30,855 bases of DNA from Scytonema sp. UIC 10036 (GTDB lineage: Bacteria; Cyanobacteriota; Cyanobacteriia; Cyanobacteriales; Nostocaceae): NCBI RefSeq assembly GCF_009725235.1, contig NZ_WJFC01000164.1, forward strand, positions 1-30,855, given 5' to 3'. This document shows positions 23,210-30,855 of this stretch, piece after piece (position 1 is the first letter of the stretch; every line of letters starts with the position of its first letter). The translations under genes were made by a program, and so were the position numbers. Below the pieces are notes generated by a model that was not told the DNA's origin, made no database searches, and saw nothing but the letters and a program-made list of their open reading frames with translations.

Positions 23210-23621
23210 GATGTTCCGACTTATCCGAAATTTATTCACTCTTATCCCATCCGAAGACTACCCAATCAAATGAACAGACAAGCACTCTGGTATACACAGT
23301 TTATGACTACTTAGTATTAAAGAGCTCTATACTAGATGATCTAAAATTAATTGAAAAATGTCGTGAGTATTTGTACGTAAGTTGAATCAATACTGCTGGG
23401 ATAAGAATTTTTGTACTTTCGGATTGTTAAGCAAAACCTACACAGACTTAGGTTTGGAAGAGGGGTGAGGACAGAATGGCACAAGTGCAAATTAAGGATG
23501 CTCCTCTTTCCTCGTCTCAAAACAACAAAATCTCCTATTTTGCCAAAAGATTATCTCTGTGCGATCGTTTTCGGAATCCTTAGACTAGTAATTGAAGTCA
23601 ACCCACAACCAACCAACTGAA

Positions 23622-23723
23622 ATGAGAAGCGTGAAACGACCCGTGTTCTGGATTCACCAGACGGGGAAATTGTATTGGAACGATCGCCGCGATCTAGAAG
23701 AACTTTTATCAAGTCTTCAATAA
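23622..23723 (+). CDS. Possible tiny gene or gene remnant
   Basis: A 33-codon frame whose peptide (VFWIHQTGKLYWNDRRDLEE in its middle) has a protein-like composition, with aromatic and charged residues, unlike random frames nearby. It could extend upstream to a TTG at 23592 (43 residues). No ribosome binding site is visible and I do not recognise the family. It may be the tail of a decayed gene. Confidence 0.25.
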   Translation: MRSVKRPVFWIHQTGKLYWNDRRDLEELLSSLQ

Positions 23724-23773
23724 CTACTTATTAACCACATATATTGACTGCATCATAAGAGCGAAAGTTCCAC

Positions 23774-23804
23774 TTGACAATTATAACGCCATCAGAACCA
23801 TAAA
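23774..23804 (+). promoter_or_regulatory. Possible promoter of the PKS gene
   Basis: A consensus -35 TTGACA (23774-23779) is followed, after 19 bases, by the weak -10-like cataaa (23799-23804). The PKS ribosome binding site AGGAG (23812-23816) follows at once, so the leader would be very short. The -35 match is good but the -10 and spacing are poor. Confidence 0.3.
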
Positions 23805-23820
23805 GTAAATTAGGAGTTTT

Positions 23821-26800
23821 ATGAAAATGGATCGAAATACTTCCCAAGAACAACCTCAAACTGAGAAGCCATCCCATTATCAACGACAACAAGTTCCCAT
23901 TGCGATTGTCGGCGTGGCTTGCTTCTTTCCCAAAGCTAAGAATTTGCAGGAATATTGGAACAATATTGTTGGTCAAGTCGATTGTATCACGGATGTACCC
24001 CCTTCCCGTTGGGACATAAAAGACTACTACGATCCAGACCCCAAAGCTCCTGATAAAACCTACTGCAAGCGGGGTGGATTCCTTCCCGACATCGAATTTA
24101 ATCCGATGGAGTTTGGATTGCCTCCCAGTATACTCGAAGCAACTGATATCGCCCAGTTACTCTCGCTGATGGTTGCAAAAGCAGCTATGGAAGATGCGGG
24201 TTACGGTGAATCTCGCAACTTTAGTCGAGAACGCACTGGAGTCGTCCTAGGTGTCGTAGGGGGATGTATGCAACTGATTGTCCCTCTCACGACACGATTG
24301 CAATATCCTGTTTGGGAAAAAGTTCTGAGTAGCAGTGGTCTATCGGAAGAAGATACGCAAAAAATTATTGAGAAAATGAAGCTGGCGTATGTGGGCTGGG
24401 AAGAAAATTCTTTTCCTGGTTGGCTAGCTAATGTGGTTGCTGGACGTATTGCTAACCGCCTCGATTTGGGAGGGATGAACTGTGTTGTGGACGCCGCCTG
24501 CGCCAGTTCGCTGACATCTATCAAAATGGCGATGAGCGAGTTGATTGAGGGTCGGAGCGACATGATGATTGCAGGTGGGGTTGAAGCGGATGCTTCTGCT
24601 TTCAACTATATGTGTTTTAGCAAAACCCCTGCTTCATCTAAAAAAGATTTTTTGAATCCCTTTGATGCAACCTCAGATGGAATGATGATCGGCGAAGGGA
24701 TCGGGATGTTAGTGCTCAAACGTCTTGAAGATGCAGAACGGGATGGCGATCGCATTTACGCCGTTATCAAAGGCATAGGTACTGGTAGTGACGGTCGATA
24801 CAAGAGTATCTATGCTCCTCGTCCGGAAGGACAAGTAAGAACCTTGCGTCGCGCCTATGAAGATGCAAACATCTCCCCTGCAAGTATTGGTCTCATCGAA
24901 GCGCATGGTACGGGAACTCCAGCCGGCGATTTGTGTGAAATCACTGCCTTAAAAGAGGTTTTTGGCGAAAACAACCCTAACAAACAGCACATTGCCCTTG
25001 GAAGTGTAAAATCCCAGATAGGACATACCAAGGCAGCGGCTGGAGCCGCAAGTTTAATCAAAGCTGCTCTTGCTCTACATCACAAGATTCTACCACCAAC
25101 TCTGAACGTAACCCAACCCAATCCCAAATTTCAGCTTGAGGAATCTCCGTTTTACCTCAACACAGAAACTAGACCTTGGTTCCAAACAGAACCAGGGACA
25201 CCAAGACGCGCTGCGGTGAGTTCATTTGGTTTTGGTGGTACAAATTATCACATGGTTTTAGAAGAGCACACCAGCGAACATCAAGATGCTTACCGCCTAC
25301 ACTCTGTGCCTCAGTCAATCCTACTTTGGGCTGAAAGTCCAGAGCAGTTGTTAGAAAAGTGTGAAACCGTACACTCGCAGTTAAAATCCGATGCAAGAGA
25401 TCGCTATTACACCGAACTTCTTAACTCTTGTAAATCTGTTGCTCCTGTCGCTGCAGCCAGAGTGGGTTTTGTTGCAAAATCCCAGGATGAAGCAGGTGAA
25501 TTGCTACAAATAGCGATTCATCAACTGAAAAAACAACTGCATACCGCATCTTGGGAACATCCTCGCGGTGTCTACTACCGCAAGACAGGTTTATCTCTTC
25601 AAGGGAAAGTCGTAGCTCTTTTCCCAGGACAAGGTTCCCAATACTTAAATATGGGGCTGAAACTAGCAACTAACTTTCCTGTTCTGCGCCAAGTTTACAA
25701 CTCTCTGGACAATCTTTTCATTCAAGATGGTTTGCAACCCCTCACGCAAGTGGTTTTTCCCAATCCCACATTTGACAGCGATCGCAAAGCCAGTCAAATT
25801 CAAACCTTGCAGCAAACTGAAAATGCTCAACCAGCCATTGGTGCTTTAAGTGCTGGTTTATACAAAATCTTAAAGCAAGCGGGGTTCCAGCCAGATTTCG
25901 TTGCAGGACATAGCTTTGGAGAACTCACGGCTCTCTGGGCAGCTGAGGTTTTAAGTGATGCAGATTACTATTACCTCATTAAAGCTAGAGGTCAAGCAAT
26001 GAGTAGCCCACATAATGGTGCTGATTGCGATGCAGGAACTATGCTAGCTGTCAATGGGGATGTGAATTCTATCCTGGATATTATTAAGCCCCTGTCTCAT
26101 CTCAGTATTGCCAACTATAATTCTCCAAATCAAGTCGTGCTTTCTGGAGCCAAACCAGAAATTGCAGTTGTACAACAAATTCTCACCAAACGCGGCTTTT
26201 CTGTCACTCCACTATCTGTATCAGCTGCATTCCATTCTCGTTTTGTCAATCACGCTAGCAAACCATTTTCTAAGGCTATTGAGTCCGTCACCTTCCATAG
26301 CCCTAAAATCCAAGTGCATTCCAACACCACAGGCGAAGCTTATGCAAGCGATTCGGAAACGATTAAAACAACTCTAGAAGCTCATCTTCTCAAATCGGTT
26401 CGGTTTACGCAAGAAATTGAGAATCTTTACGCTGCTGGTGGCTATTGCTTTGTGGAAATAGGTCCCAGACAAATTCTTAGCAATTTTGTCAAGAGTATTC
26501 TTGGCGATCGCCCTCATCTTGCTATAGCCTTAAATCCCAGTCGGGAAAAAGACAGCGATCTACAGTTGCGACAAGCAATGATGCAGTTGCGCGTCGCTGG
26601 ATTACCTTTACAAGATTTAGACCCCTATCAAATTGAACCTTCTTCCACTGGAGTTGTAAAAAGCAGCCCCTTGAATATAGTCCTCAGTGGCAGTAATTAT
26701 GTCAGCGAGAAAACAAAAGCTGCTTTTGAGCAAGCTTTGCAGGATGGTCATCAAATAAAATCACCTTCAGCTCAAACCATTTCCCCCGTCAGGACTCCTG

Positions 26801-27924
26801 TAGCTGCTAATCTCAACACGGATATCATTTCTTGGCAGATGCCTGAAGCTACACCTTTAGAAAAAAATCTGAATGCAGAGATAATTTCATCCGAAATATC
26901 TGATGCTGAATGTGTAGCTATAACTGTCAATAAAGATGTGATGTCATGGGAGCTACCCGAAGCTACAAATTCTGACACAGACGCGATACTAACTAAAGCT
27001 ATTGCTACAACATCTCAGTACGCGTTTGCGGATACTCCCAATTCCACAGATTTTGAAACCATTGTTCCTATCATTGAGACACAGAATATGTTGCAACCTA
27101 CTCTTACTCAACCTTCTTCTCCTACTATGCAAGGCACAAACAATACTGTAGAGACAATTCTGCTTCATTTTTACAATCATCAGTCAGAAGTACTGCGGGT
27201 ACACGAGCAATATCTTAAGAGCCAAGCAGAATCTTCTCGCTCATTTTTCCAGTTAATGCAACAATACAATCAACCGCGTTTAACAAGTTCAAACAACTCC
27301 CATTGGGTAGAGTTTGCACCAGAAATAACACCCACTAACGCTCCCCAAGCTAACTTAGTTGCTAATGAAGTCTCCAAAACAGATGCTAAAGCACACACTA
27401 ACTCGGTTGTTACTCAGACAATTGAGCGAGATAACAAACCGCAGGTTACCAACCAGACGTTAGCTTTTACCGTACCAGTTGCTCAACCACAGGCTACCCC
27501 AGTCAAGACATCAGAAACTATACTGACACAGCCAAATATAGAAGCAAAGTCTCCTGTTGAGTATATTCCAACCCCTGCTCCACAAACCAGTCCATCTCCT
27601 CAAGTCAGTTTTAATGACACTTTGACCTCGCAATCGGTAGAGTCTGGCAACGATCCTTCCATCAACCAAGCCCTCTTAGAGACAATTAGTGGCAAGACGG
27701 GCTATCCAACAGAAATGTTAGAGATGGAAATGGACTTAGAAGCAGACTTGGGCATTGACTCAATCAAACGGGTAGAAATTATCGGCGCAATGCAGAACCA
27801 ATTCCCCGACTTACCCAGATTAAGTCCAGATGAATTGGGAGAACATCGCACCATTGGCAAGATTGCAAATTACTTAGGCAAAAAGATAGCAGAGACTAAA
27901 AAAAAATGCCTTAGTCACGCATAA
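23821..27924 (+). CDS. PUFA/heterocyst-glycolipid-type polyketide synthase, KS-AT-ACP part
   Basis: A 1367-residue type I PKS part of the PfaA/HglE kind, building a long acyl chain. Ketosynthase about 25-480 with catalytic C227 (DAACASS), H362 (EAHGTGTPAGD) and H402 (GHTKAAAG). Acyltransferase about 595-900 with GQGSQ, S698 (AGHSFGE) and H805 (AAFHS), consistent with a malonyl-type loader. A long Pro/Ser/Thr-rich linker about 940-1275 holds three degenerate repeats of a DIISWQMPEA-like unit and a helical block near 1110-1150. One carrier domain about 1275-1355 with the LGIDSIKR site (S1314), the sequence found in PUFA synthase carriers; these often have several in tandem. AGGAG lies 4 bases before ATG 23821, or 10 before a second ATG at 23827. 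The frame ends just after a nine-A run, and the ketoreductase part continues in another frame. Confidence 0.88.
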   Translation: MKMDRNTSQEQPQTEKPSHYQRQQVPIAIVGVACFFPKAKNLQEYWNNIVGQVDCITDVPPSRWDIKDYYDPDPKAPDKTYCKRGGFLPDIEFNPMEFGLPPSILEATDIAQLLSLMVAKAAMEDAGYGESRNFSRERTGVVLGVVGGCMQLIVPLTTRLQYPVWEKVLSSSGLSEEDTQKIIEKMKLAYVGWEENSFPGWLANVVAGRIANRLDLGGMNCVVDAACASSLTSIKMAMSELIEGRSDMMIAGGVEADASAFNYMCFSKTPASSKKDFLNPFDATSDGMMIGEGIGMLVLKRLEDAERDGDRIYAVIKGIGTGSDGRYKSIYAPRPEGQVRTLRRAYEDANISPASIGLIEAHGTGTPAGDLCEITALKEVFGENNPNKQHIALGSVKSQIGHTKAAAGAASLIKAALALHHKILPPTLNVTQPNPKFQLEESPFYLNTETRPWFQTEPGTPRRAAVSSFGFGGTNYHMVLEEHTSEHQDAYRLHSVPQSILLWAESPEQLLEKCETVHSQLKSDARDRYYTELLNSCKSVAPVAAARVGFVAKSQDEAGELLQIAIHQLKKQLHTASWEHPRGVYYRKTGLSLQGKVVALFPGQGSQYLNMGLKLATNFPVLRQVYNSLDNLFIQDGLQPLTQVVFPNPTFDSDRKASQIQTLQQTENAQPAIGALSAGLYKILKQAGFQPDFVAGHSFGELTALWAAEVLSDADYYYLIKARGQAMSSPHNGADCDAGTMLAVNGDVNSILDIIKPLSHLSIANYNSPNQVVLSGAKPEIAVVQQILTKRGFSVTPLSVSAAFHSRFVNHASKPFSKAIESVTFHSPKIQVHSNTTGEAYASDSETIKTTLEAHLLKSVRFTQEIENLYAAGGYCFVEIGPRQILSNFVKSILGDRPHLAIALNPSREKDSDLQLRQAMMQLRVAGLPLQDLDPYQIEPSSTGVVKSSPLNIVLSGSNYVSEKTKAAFEQALQDGHQIKSPSAQTISPVRTPVAANLNTDIISWQMPEATPLEKNLNAEIISSEISDAECVAITVNKDVMSWELPEATNSDTDAILTKAIATTSQYAFADTPNSTDFETIVPIIETQNMLQPTLTQPSSPTMQGTNNTVETILLHFYNHQSEVLRVHEQYLKSQAESSRSFFQLMQQYNQPRLTSSNNSHWVEFAPEITPTNAPQANLVANEVSKTDAKAHTNSVVTQTIERDNKPQVTNQTLAFTVPVAQPQATPVKTSETILTQPNIEAKSPVEYIPTPAPQTSPSPQVSFNDTLTSQSVESGNDPSINQALLETISGKTGYPTEMLEMEMDLEADLGIDSIKRVEIIGAMQNQFPDLPRLSPDELGEHRTIGKIANYLGKKIAETKKKCLSHA
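27898..27906 (+). other. A9 homopolymer at a frame break in the PKS
   Basis: Nine consecutive A residues precede the last four codons of the KS-AT-ACP frame. In the next frame a TAG lies just upstream of the run, and no stop occurs from the run through to 28679. With eight A residues the two frames would be one protein of 1619 residues. It may be a sequencing error, a real frameshift mutation or a slippage site. Confidence 0.75.
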
Positions 27925-27976
27925 CAAACAGCAATCTCCCGTAAATCACAAGATTCGGCGCTGTCTGGTCAAACTT

Positions 27977-28681
27977 ATGCCTCTATCCACACCTGATTTT
28001 TGGGAATTTCCCCTACCTGAGTCTCGTACTTGCTTGCTCACTGATGACGGTTCCTCTACTACCAATAAGTTAGCTCAGATGTTAACTGAACGAGGTTGGC
28101 AGGTAGTTGTTTTAAGTTTTCCTCCAAACATAATAGCAGACCGTCAACCTCTACCTCAAGGAGTGAATCGCATTATGCTTAATGATTCAAGCGAGGAGCA
28201 ACTGCAACAGCAACTGGCAATTATCTCTGATACTTACGGTTCGATTGGCTCTTTTATCCATCTACACCCTGTAAGTCAACAGTTGCAAACAGATAGAGTC
28301 TCTTATCCCAAATCAGAAAAGTCAATCCTTAAATACGTCTTTCTTTTAGCCAAACACCTGAAGCAATCCCTTAACAGTGCAGCACAAACAGGACGGAGTA
28401 GTTTTTTAACAGTAGCTCGTCTTGATGGTGAGTTTGGGCTAGGAGCAAGAATAGACTTCAGCGCCCTAAGTGGTGGTTTGTTCGGTCTCACAAAAACTCT
28501 CAATCTGGAGTGGGAACAGGTATTTTGCCGAGCCATTGACCTGAGTCCCGAATTAAACGCAGAAGCAATGGCACACTGCATCTTGAGTGAAATGCACGAT
28601 CCAAATTCCCTAATTTTAGAAGTTGGATACAACTTACAGGGAAGAGTGACTCTAGCGTGCAAAACAGCAGCAGTCGCCTAA
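27977..28681 (+). CDS. Ketoreductase N-terminal (structural) half, frame-shifted continuation of the PKS
   Basis: A 234-residue fragment that corresponds to the structural, non-catalytic half of the PfaA/Hgl-type ketoreductase (LLTDDGS near residue 20, then a GSIGSFIHLHP strand and a SALSGGLFGLTKTLNLEW helix towards the end). The nucleotide-binding motif and catalytic residues are absent; they lie in the next gene. The coding signal does not begin at the ATG: the same frame is open back to about 27907 and there encodes residues reading like a linker (HKIRRCLVKL just before the ATG). No ribosome binding site is visible. Hence this is very likely not an independent gene but the C-terminal part of the preceding PKS, cut off at the A9 run. 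It ends with TAA, after which coding-like sequence may continue briefly. Confidence 0.7.
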   Translation: MPLSTPDFWEFPLPESRTCLLTDDGSSTTNKLAQMLTERGWQVVVLSFPPNIIADRQPLPQGVNRIMLNDSSEEQLQQQLAIISDTYGSIGSFIHLHPVSQQLQTDRVSYPKSEKSILKYVFLLAKHLKQSLNSAAQTGRSSFLTVARLDGEFGLGARIDFSALSGGLFGLTKTLNLEWEQVFCRAIDLSPELNAEAMAHCILSEMHDPNSLILEVGYNLQGRVTLACKTAAVA

Positions 28682-28727
28682 TCATCCACGGGGTTAACTT
28701 TGATAGATTCTACGATGGTTCACTCAT

Positions 28728-28752
28728 TGGGTTTCTTGTTTAAAGAAACCCA
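28728..28752 (+). terminator. Hairpin shortly after the ketoreductase fragment
   Basis: Perfect 10-base arms (tgggtttctt and aagaaaccca) around a 5-base loop, 46 bases after the stop codon. There is no T run, so a terminator role is only possible; it may equally be a dispersed palindrome. Confidence 0.35.
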
Positions 28753-28769
28753 CCATCCAAATCCAAATC

Positions 28770-28797
28770 GTCATTAGTCATTAGTCATTAGTTATTT
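28770..28797. repeat. STRR array (gtcatta units)
   Basis: Four heptamers (gtcatta x3, gttattt) in the spacer inside the PKS region, followed by a unique-looking stretch shared in part with the spacer at 17930-17995. Confidence 0.85.
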
Positions 28798-28915
28798 GTA
28801 GGGTTTTAGAGTATTTACATAGTTCGGTTTTTTTCCACCTACCTACATAATTTTGTTTTCCGAACTTACTGAATGAAAAACCTCTAAGGCGTAAAGTACA
28901 CAAAAAATTTGTAAA

Positions 28916-28968
28916 ATTCTCTCTTCTCTCTTCTTTCTTCTCTTTGCGTTCTTTGCGTCTTTGCGGTT
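28916..28968. repeat. Dispersed repeat, inverse copy of 10310-10353
   Basis: Its reverse complement begins aaccgcaaagacg and continues with a purine-rich tail, matching 10310-10353. A degenerate inverted partner (28877-28903, aacctctaaggcgtaaag) makes a long imperfect hairpin. Confidence 0.6.
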
Positions 28969-28982
28969 AATAAATTTAACAT

Positions 28983-29000
28983 CTCAAATAGGACTGCCAT
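28983..29000 (+). repeat. Second copy of the ctcaaataggactgcYat element
   Basis: An 18-base element identical except for one pyrimidine to 12736-12753. Here the AGGA is about 28 bases before the ATG at 29022, too far to act as its ribosome binding site. Confidence 0.6.
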
Positions 29001-29021
29001 AGTAAATAATTCTGATGCACA

Positions 29022-30764
29022 ATGAATACAAACACAAACATTAATTCATCATCAGTTATTCTGGTTAGTGGCGGAGGAAGAGGGGTTACGGCGCAATGCA
29101 CAATCAAACTAGCTGAGCAATATCAATGTAAATTTATTCTGCTTGGTCGCTCCGAACTTACCGAATCTGAACCGACATGGGCTAAAGGGTGCTTCGACGA
29201 AGCTGAATTGAAAAAGCGGATTATACAGGATTTCATCACCCAAGGTGACAAGCCTACACCTGTAAAAGTCCAAAAAGTCTTCAATTCCTTGCTAGCCCAA
29301 CGAGAAATTGCGATAACCATCTCTGAAATCCAGCAAGCAGGTGGACAGGTAAAATATCTTAGTGCAGATATCATTAATCAGTCTACTTTACAAGCAAAGC
29401 TAGCATCAGTTGTTCAAAGCACCGGACAGATTACAGGAATTATTCATGGGGCTGGTGTTTTAGCAGACAAATTGATTGAAAACAAAACAGAGCGAGATTT
29501 TGATACTGTTTACGCTGCTAAAATCGACGGTTTAGAAAACTTACTAAGCTGTGTAGAACCCAATCAATTAGATTTCATTGTTTTGTTTTCCTCTTTCGTA
29601 GCTTTTTACGGCAATGCAGGTCAATCTGATTATGCACTCGCCAACGAGATTCTCAATAAAACAGCGTATCTGCTCCAACGGAAATATCCATCTTGTCACG
29701 TTGTCTCAGTTGGTTGGGGACCTTGGGATGGCGGTATGGTGACACCAGAATTAAAAAAGGTCTTTTCTCAACTCAACATGGAACTTATTCCTCTAGAAGT
29801 TGGCGCTCAAATGTTAGTTGATGAACTTAAGCCTTCGTATCATGGAACCGCACAAACTCTGGTTATGAGCAGTGCGATCGCAGCTTCACCCAAGCCCCTG
29901 TATTCTAAATCACGAACATTTCGGTTTCGCCGTAAATTAACCTTAGAAGCCAATCCTTTTGTTTGCGATCACGCCTTTGGTGGCAAAGCTGTTTTACCAG
30001 CCATGTGTAGCATAGCATGGATTGCTAATACTTGCGAGCAAATCTATCCCGGTTACAAATTTTTCAGTTGTAACAACTACAAAGTTTTGAAAGGGATTAT
30101 TTTCGACCAAAGTCTATCCACAGAATACGTTTTAGATGTAAAAGAAATTAATCGAGCGGATTCTGGGGAAATAGATTTTGAGGTATTGGTATGGAGCGAA
30201 AGTGCAAAAGGAATACCCTATTATCATTACAGCACTCAAGTTAAACTTCTACAGGAAGTTCCCCAAGAAAGATATTTTAAATCTTTGAATCTTACTCAAG
30301 ACCCAGCACTTCTCAGTCTTTTCCCTTATCAAAATGGAACTTTATTTCACAAACGTAATTTTCAAGGAATAAAGCAAATTCTCCATATGACTTCTGACAG
30401 ACTGATTGCTCAGTGTCAATTAGACAAGATTGATATCAGAACACAAGGTCAATTTCCCATACAAACATTTAATCCCTACACCTCCGATCTTTTATTTCAA
30501 TGTTTGTTAGTTTGGGTCAGGCATTTTTCTAATTTAGGAAGTTTGCCATTACAGGTTAAAAAACTTGAACAATTTAAAGAAATTCCTTTTGAGCAAGAAT
30601 TTTATGTTTCTTTAGAAATTCTCTCAAATCAACAGACAAATTTCTTTGCTAGCGGTACAGTGTACGATTCTCAAGGAGAAATCTATATGCAGATTTCTGA
30701 TATGCAAGTGACTGCTAGCGAGCGTCTCAATCCTCTGTTTTTAAATAATTCTTTGGTTGGTTAG
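29022..30764 (+). CDS. Ketoreductase catalytic half plus dehydratase domain of the PKS
   Basis: A 580-residue protein. Residues about 10-290 are the catalytic short-chain-dehydrogenase part of a PUFA/Hgl-type ketoreductase: the NADPH motif GGGRGVT (17-23), LLGRSEL, and the catalytic set S191 (FSS), Y204 and N208 (YALAN). Residues about 300-570 form a PUFA-type dehydratase (hotdog) domain with the N-terminal motif CDHAFGGKAVLPAM (H317). The enzyme would reduce and then dehydrate the beta-keto acyl chain made by the preceding KS-AT-ACP part. No ribosome binding site precedes the ATG, and a stop lies three codons upstream, so initiation here is doubtful. A split KR between two proteins may be natural in the heterocyst-glycolipid family; the repeat-filled gap suggests it may also be secondary. 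A heptamer array begins at its stop codon. Confidence 0.82.
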   Translation: MNTNTNINSSSVILVSGGGRGVTAQCTIKLAEQYQCKFILLGRSELTESEPTWAKGCFDEAELKKRIIQDFITQGDKPTPVKVQKVFNSLLAQREIAITISEIQQAGGQVKYLSADIINQSTLQAKLASVVQSTGQITGIIHGAGVLADKLIENKTERDFDTVYAAKIDGLENLLSCVEPNQLDFIVLFSSFVAFYGNAGQSDYALANEILNKTAYLLQRKYPSCHVVSVGWGPWDGGMVTPELKKVFSQLNMELIPLEVGAQMLVDELKPSYHGTAQTLVMSSAIAASPKPLYSKSRTFRFRRKLTLEANPFVCDHAFGGKAVLPAMCSIAWIANTCEQIYPGYKFFSCNNYKVLKGIIFDQSLSTEYVLDVKEINRADSGEIDFEVLVWSESAKGIPYYHYSTQVKLLQEVPQERYFKSLNLTQDPALLSLFPYQNGTLFHKRNFQGIKQILHMTSDRLIAQCQLDKIDIRTQGQFPIQTFNPYTSDLLFQCLLVWVRHFSNLGSLPLQVKKLEQFKEIPFEQEFYVSLEILSNQQTNFFASGTVYDSQGEIYMQISDMQVTASERLNPLFLNNSLVG

Positions 30765-30855
30765 TTGTTGGTTGTTGATTGTTGGTTGTTAGTTGTTAGT
30801 TGTTGGTTGTTGGTTGTTAGTTGTTGGTTGTTAGTTGTTAGTTGCTGAGTGGTTA
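30754..30855. repeat. STRR array (gttggtt/gttagtt units)
   Basis: About fourteen degenerate heptamers (ttggttg, ttagttg, ttgattg) start at the end of the dehydratase gene and run to the window edge. The array is of the same kind as the one at 41-84, in complementary orientation. Confidence 0.88.

Larger units (their letters stand above)
23088..23820. other. Divergent NRPS/PKS promoter region
   Basis: A 733-base spacer that should hold promoters in both directions. It includes a hairpin with perfect 11-base arms (23184-23194 and 23199-23209) and a possible tiny gene at 23622-23723. A perfect TTGACA (23774-23779) lies 42 bases before the PKS ATG, followed at a long 19-base spacing by cataaa (23799-23804). 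An open frame at 23411-23620 has no ribosome binding site and no recognisable content, and I do not count it as a gene. Confidence 0.5.
28682..29021. other. Repeat-filled spacer inside the PKS, between ketoreductase halves
   Basis: A 340-base stretch without a gene. It contains a hairpin with perfect 10-base arms (28728-28737 and 28743-28752), an STRR array (28770-28797), a stretch resembling 17930-17995, a repeat related to 10310-10353 in inverse orientation (28916-28968) with a degenerate partner at 28877-28903, and the 18-base element 28983-29000. This build-up suggests repeated insertion at one place, possibly at the join of two originally adjacent ketoreductase halves. Confidence 0.65.

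Noticed and set aside
23241..23405. Long-range inverted repeat cttatccca ... tgggataag
   Set aside because: Nine-base arms about 150 bases apart in an AT-rich spacer; likely to occur by chance.
23411..23620. 69-codon + strand frame between the NRPS and PKS genes
   Set aside because: No ribosome binding site, odd composition and no recognisable family; kept only as part of the spacer description.
24201..24605. 134-codon minus-strand frame inside the PKS gene
   Set aside because: Lies wholly antisense to the conserved ketosynthase coding sequence, whose motifs are intact on the + strand.
28303..28662. 119-codon minus-strand frame over the ketoreductase fragment
   Set aside because: The + strand reading matches a ketoreductase structural half; the antisense frame has no family features.

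Overview
The window looks like chromosomal DNA of a filamentous, probably heterocyst-forming (Nostocales-type) cyanobacterium. The evidence is indirect: low-GC coding sequence, many HIP1 octamers (GCGATCGC, e.g. near 1077, 1483, 2537, 5549, 6914, 7325 and 9574), spacers full of heptanucleotide short tandem repeats (STRR) of the kind described in heterocystous cyanobacteria, and MITE-like palindromes. I saw no rRNA, tRNA, CRISPR array or intact insertion sequence.

Layout. (1) 1-3133 is a flank of unrelated small genes: a YbjQ-family protein (-), an exported TPR protein (+), a 45-codon minus-strand gene with its own good promoter and ribosome binding site, and a PstS-like phosphate-binding lipoprotein (-). 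(2) 3134-3994 is a long AT-rich non-coding stretch in front of the next block. (3) 3995-20246, all on the + strand, is an exopolysaccharide locus of the Wzx/Wzy type: two GT4 glycosyltransferases, a Wzc-like tyrosine autokinase/chain-length regulator, a Wzy-like polymerase, three GT2 glycosyltransferases, a third GT4, an unusual PhyH-like dioxygenase fused to a Rieske domain, a Wzx flippase, a polysaccharide pyruvyl transferase and a fourth GT2. Three of the GT2 genes are close paralogues. (4) 20313-23087 (-) is a one-module NRPS (A-PCP-TE, no condensation domain) whose specificity residues read as a glycine code. A palindromic repeat separates it from the polysaccharide locus and supplies its last codons. 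(5) 23821-30764 (+) is a PUFA-synthase/heterocyst-glycolipid-type polyketide synthase (KS-AT-ACP, then ketoreductase and dehydratase parts). It is divergent from the NRPS.

How the genes may work together. The GTs would build a repeat unit on a lipid carrier, the pyruvyl transferase and perhaps the Rieske oxygenase would decorate it, Wzx would flip it, Wzy would polymerise it and the Wzc-like kinase would set chain length. No outer-membrane exporter (Wza) or initiating phosphoglycosyltransferase is visible here. The PKS would make a long acyl chain of glycolipid or PUFA type. The glycine-loading NRPS could donate or release a glycyl group, but no partner is proven.

The most notable points are: a nine-A run (27898-27906) where the PKS frame breaks and an adjacent frame continues without a stop into the ketoreductase, so that one deleted base would give a single protein of 1619 residues; a second PKS interruption, between the two ketoreductase halves, filled with repeats; the dioxygenase-Rieske fusion; the condensation-less glycine NRPS; and STRR arrays in most spacers of the polysaccharide locus, sometimes running directly into a start codon.
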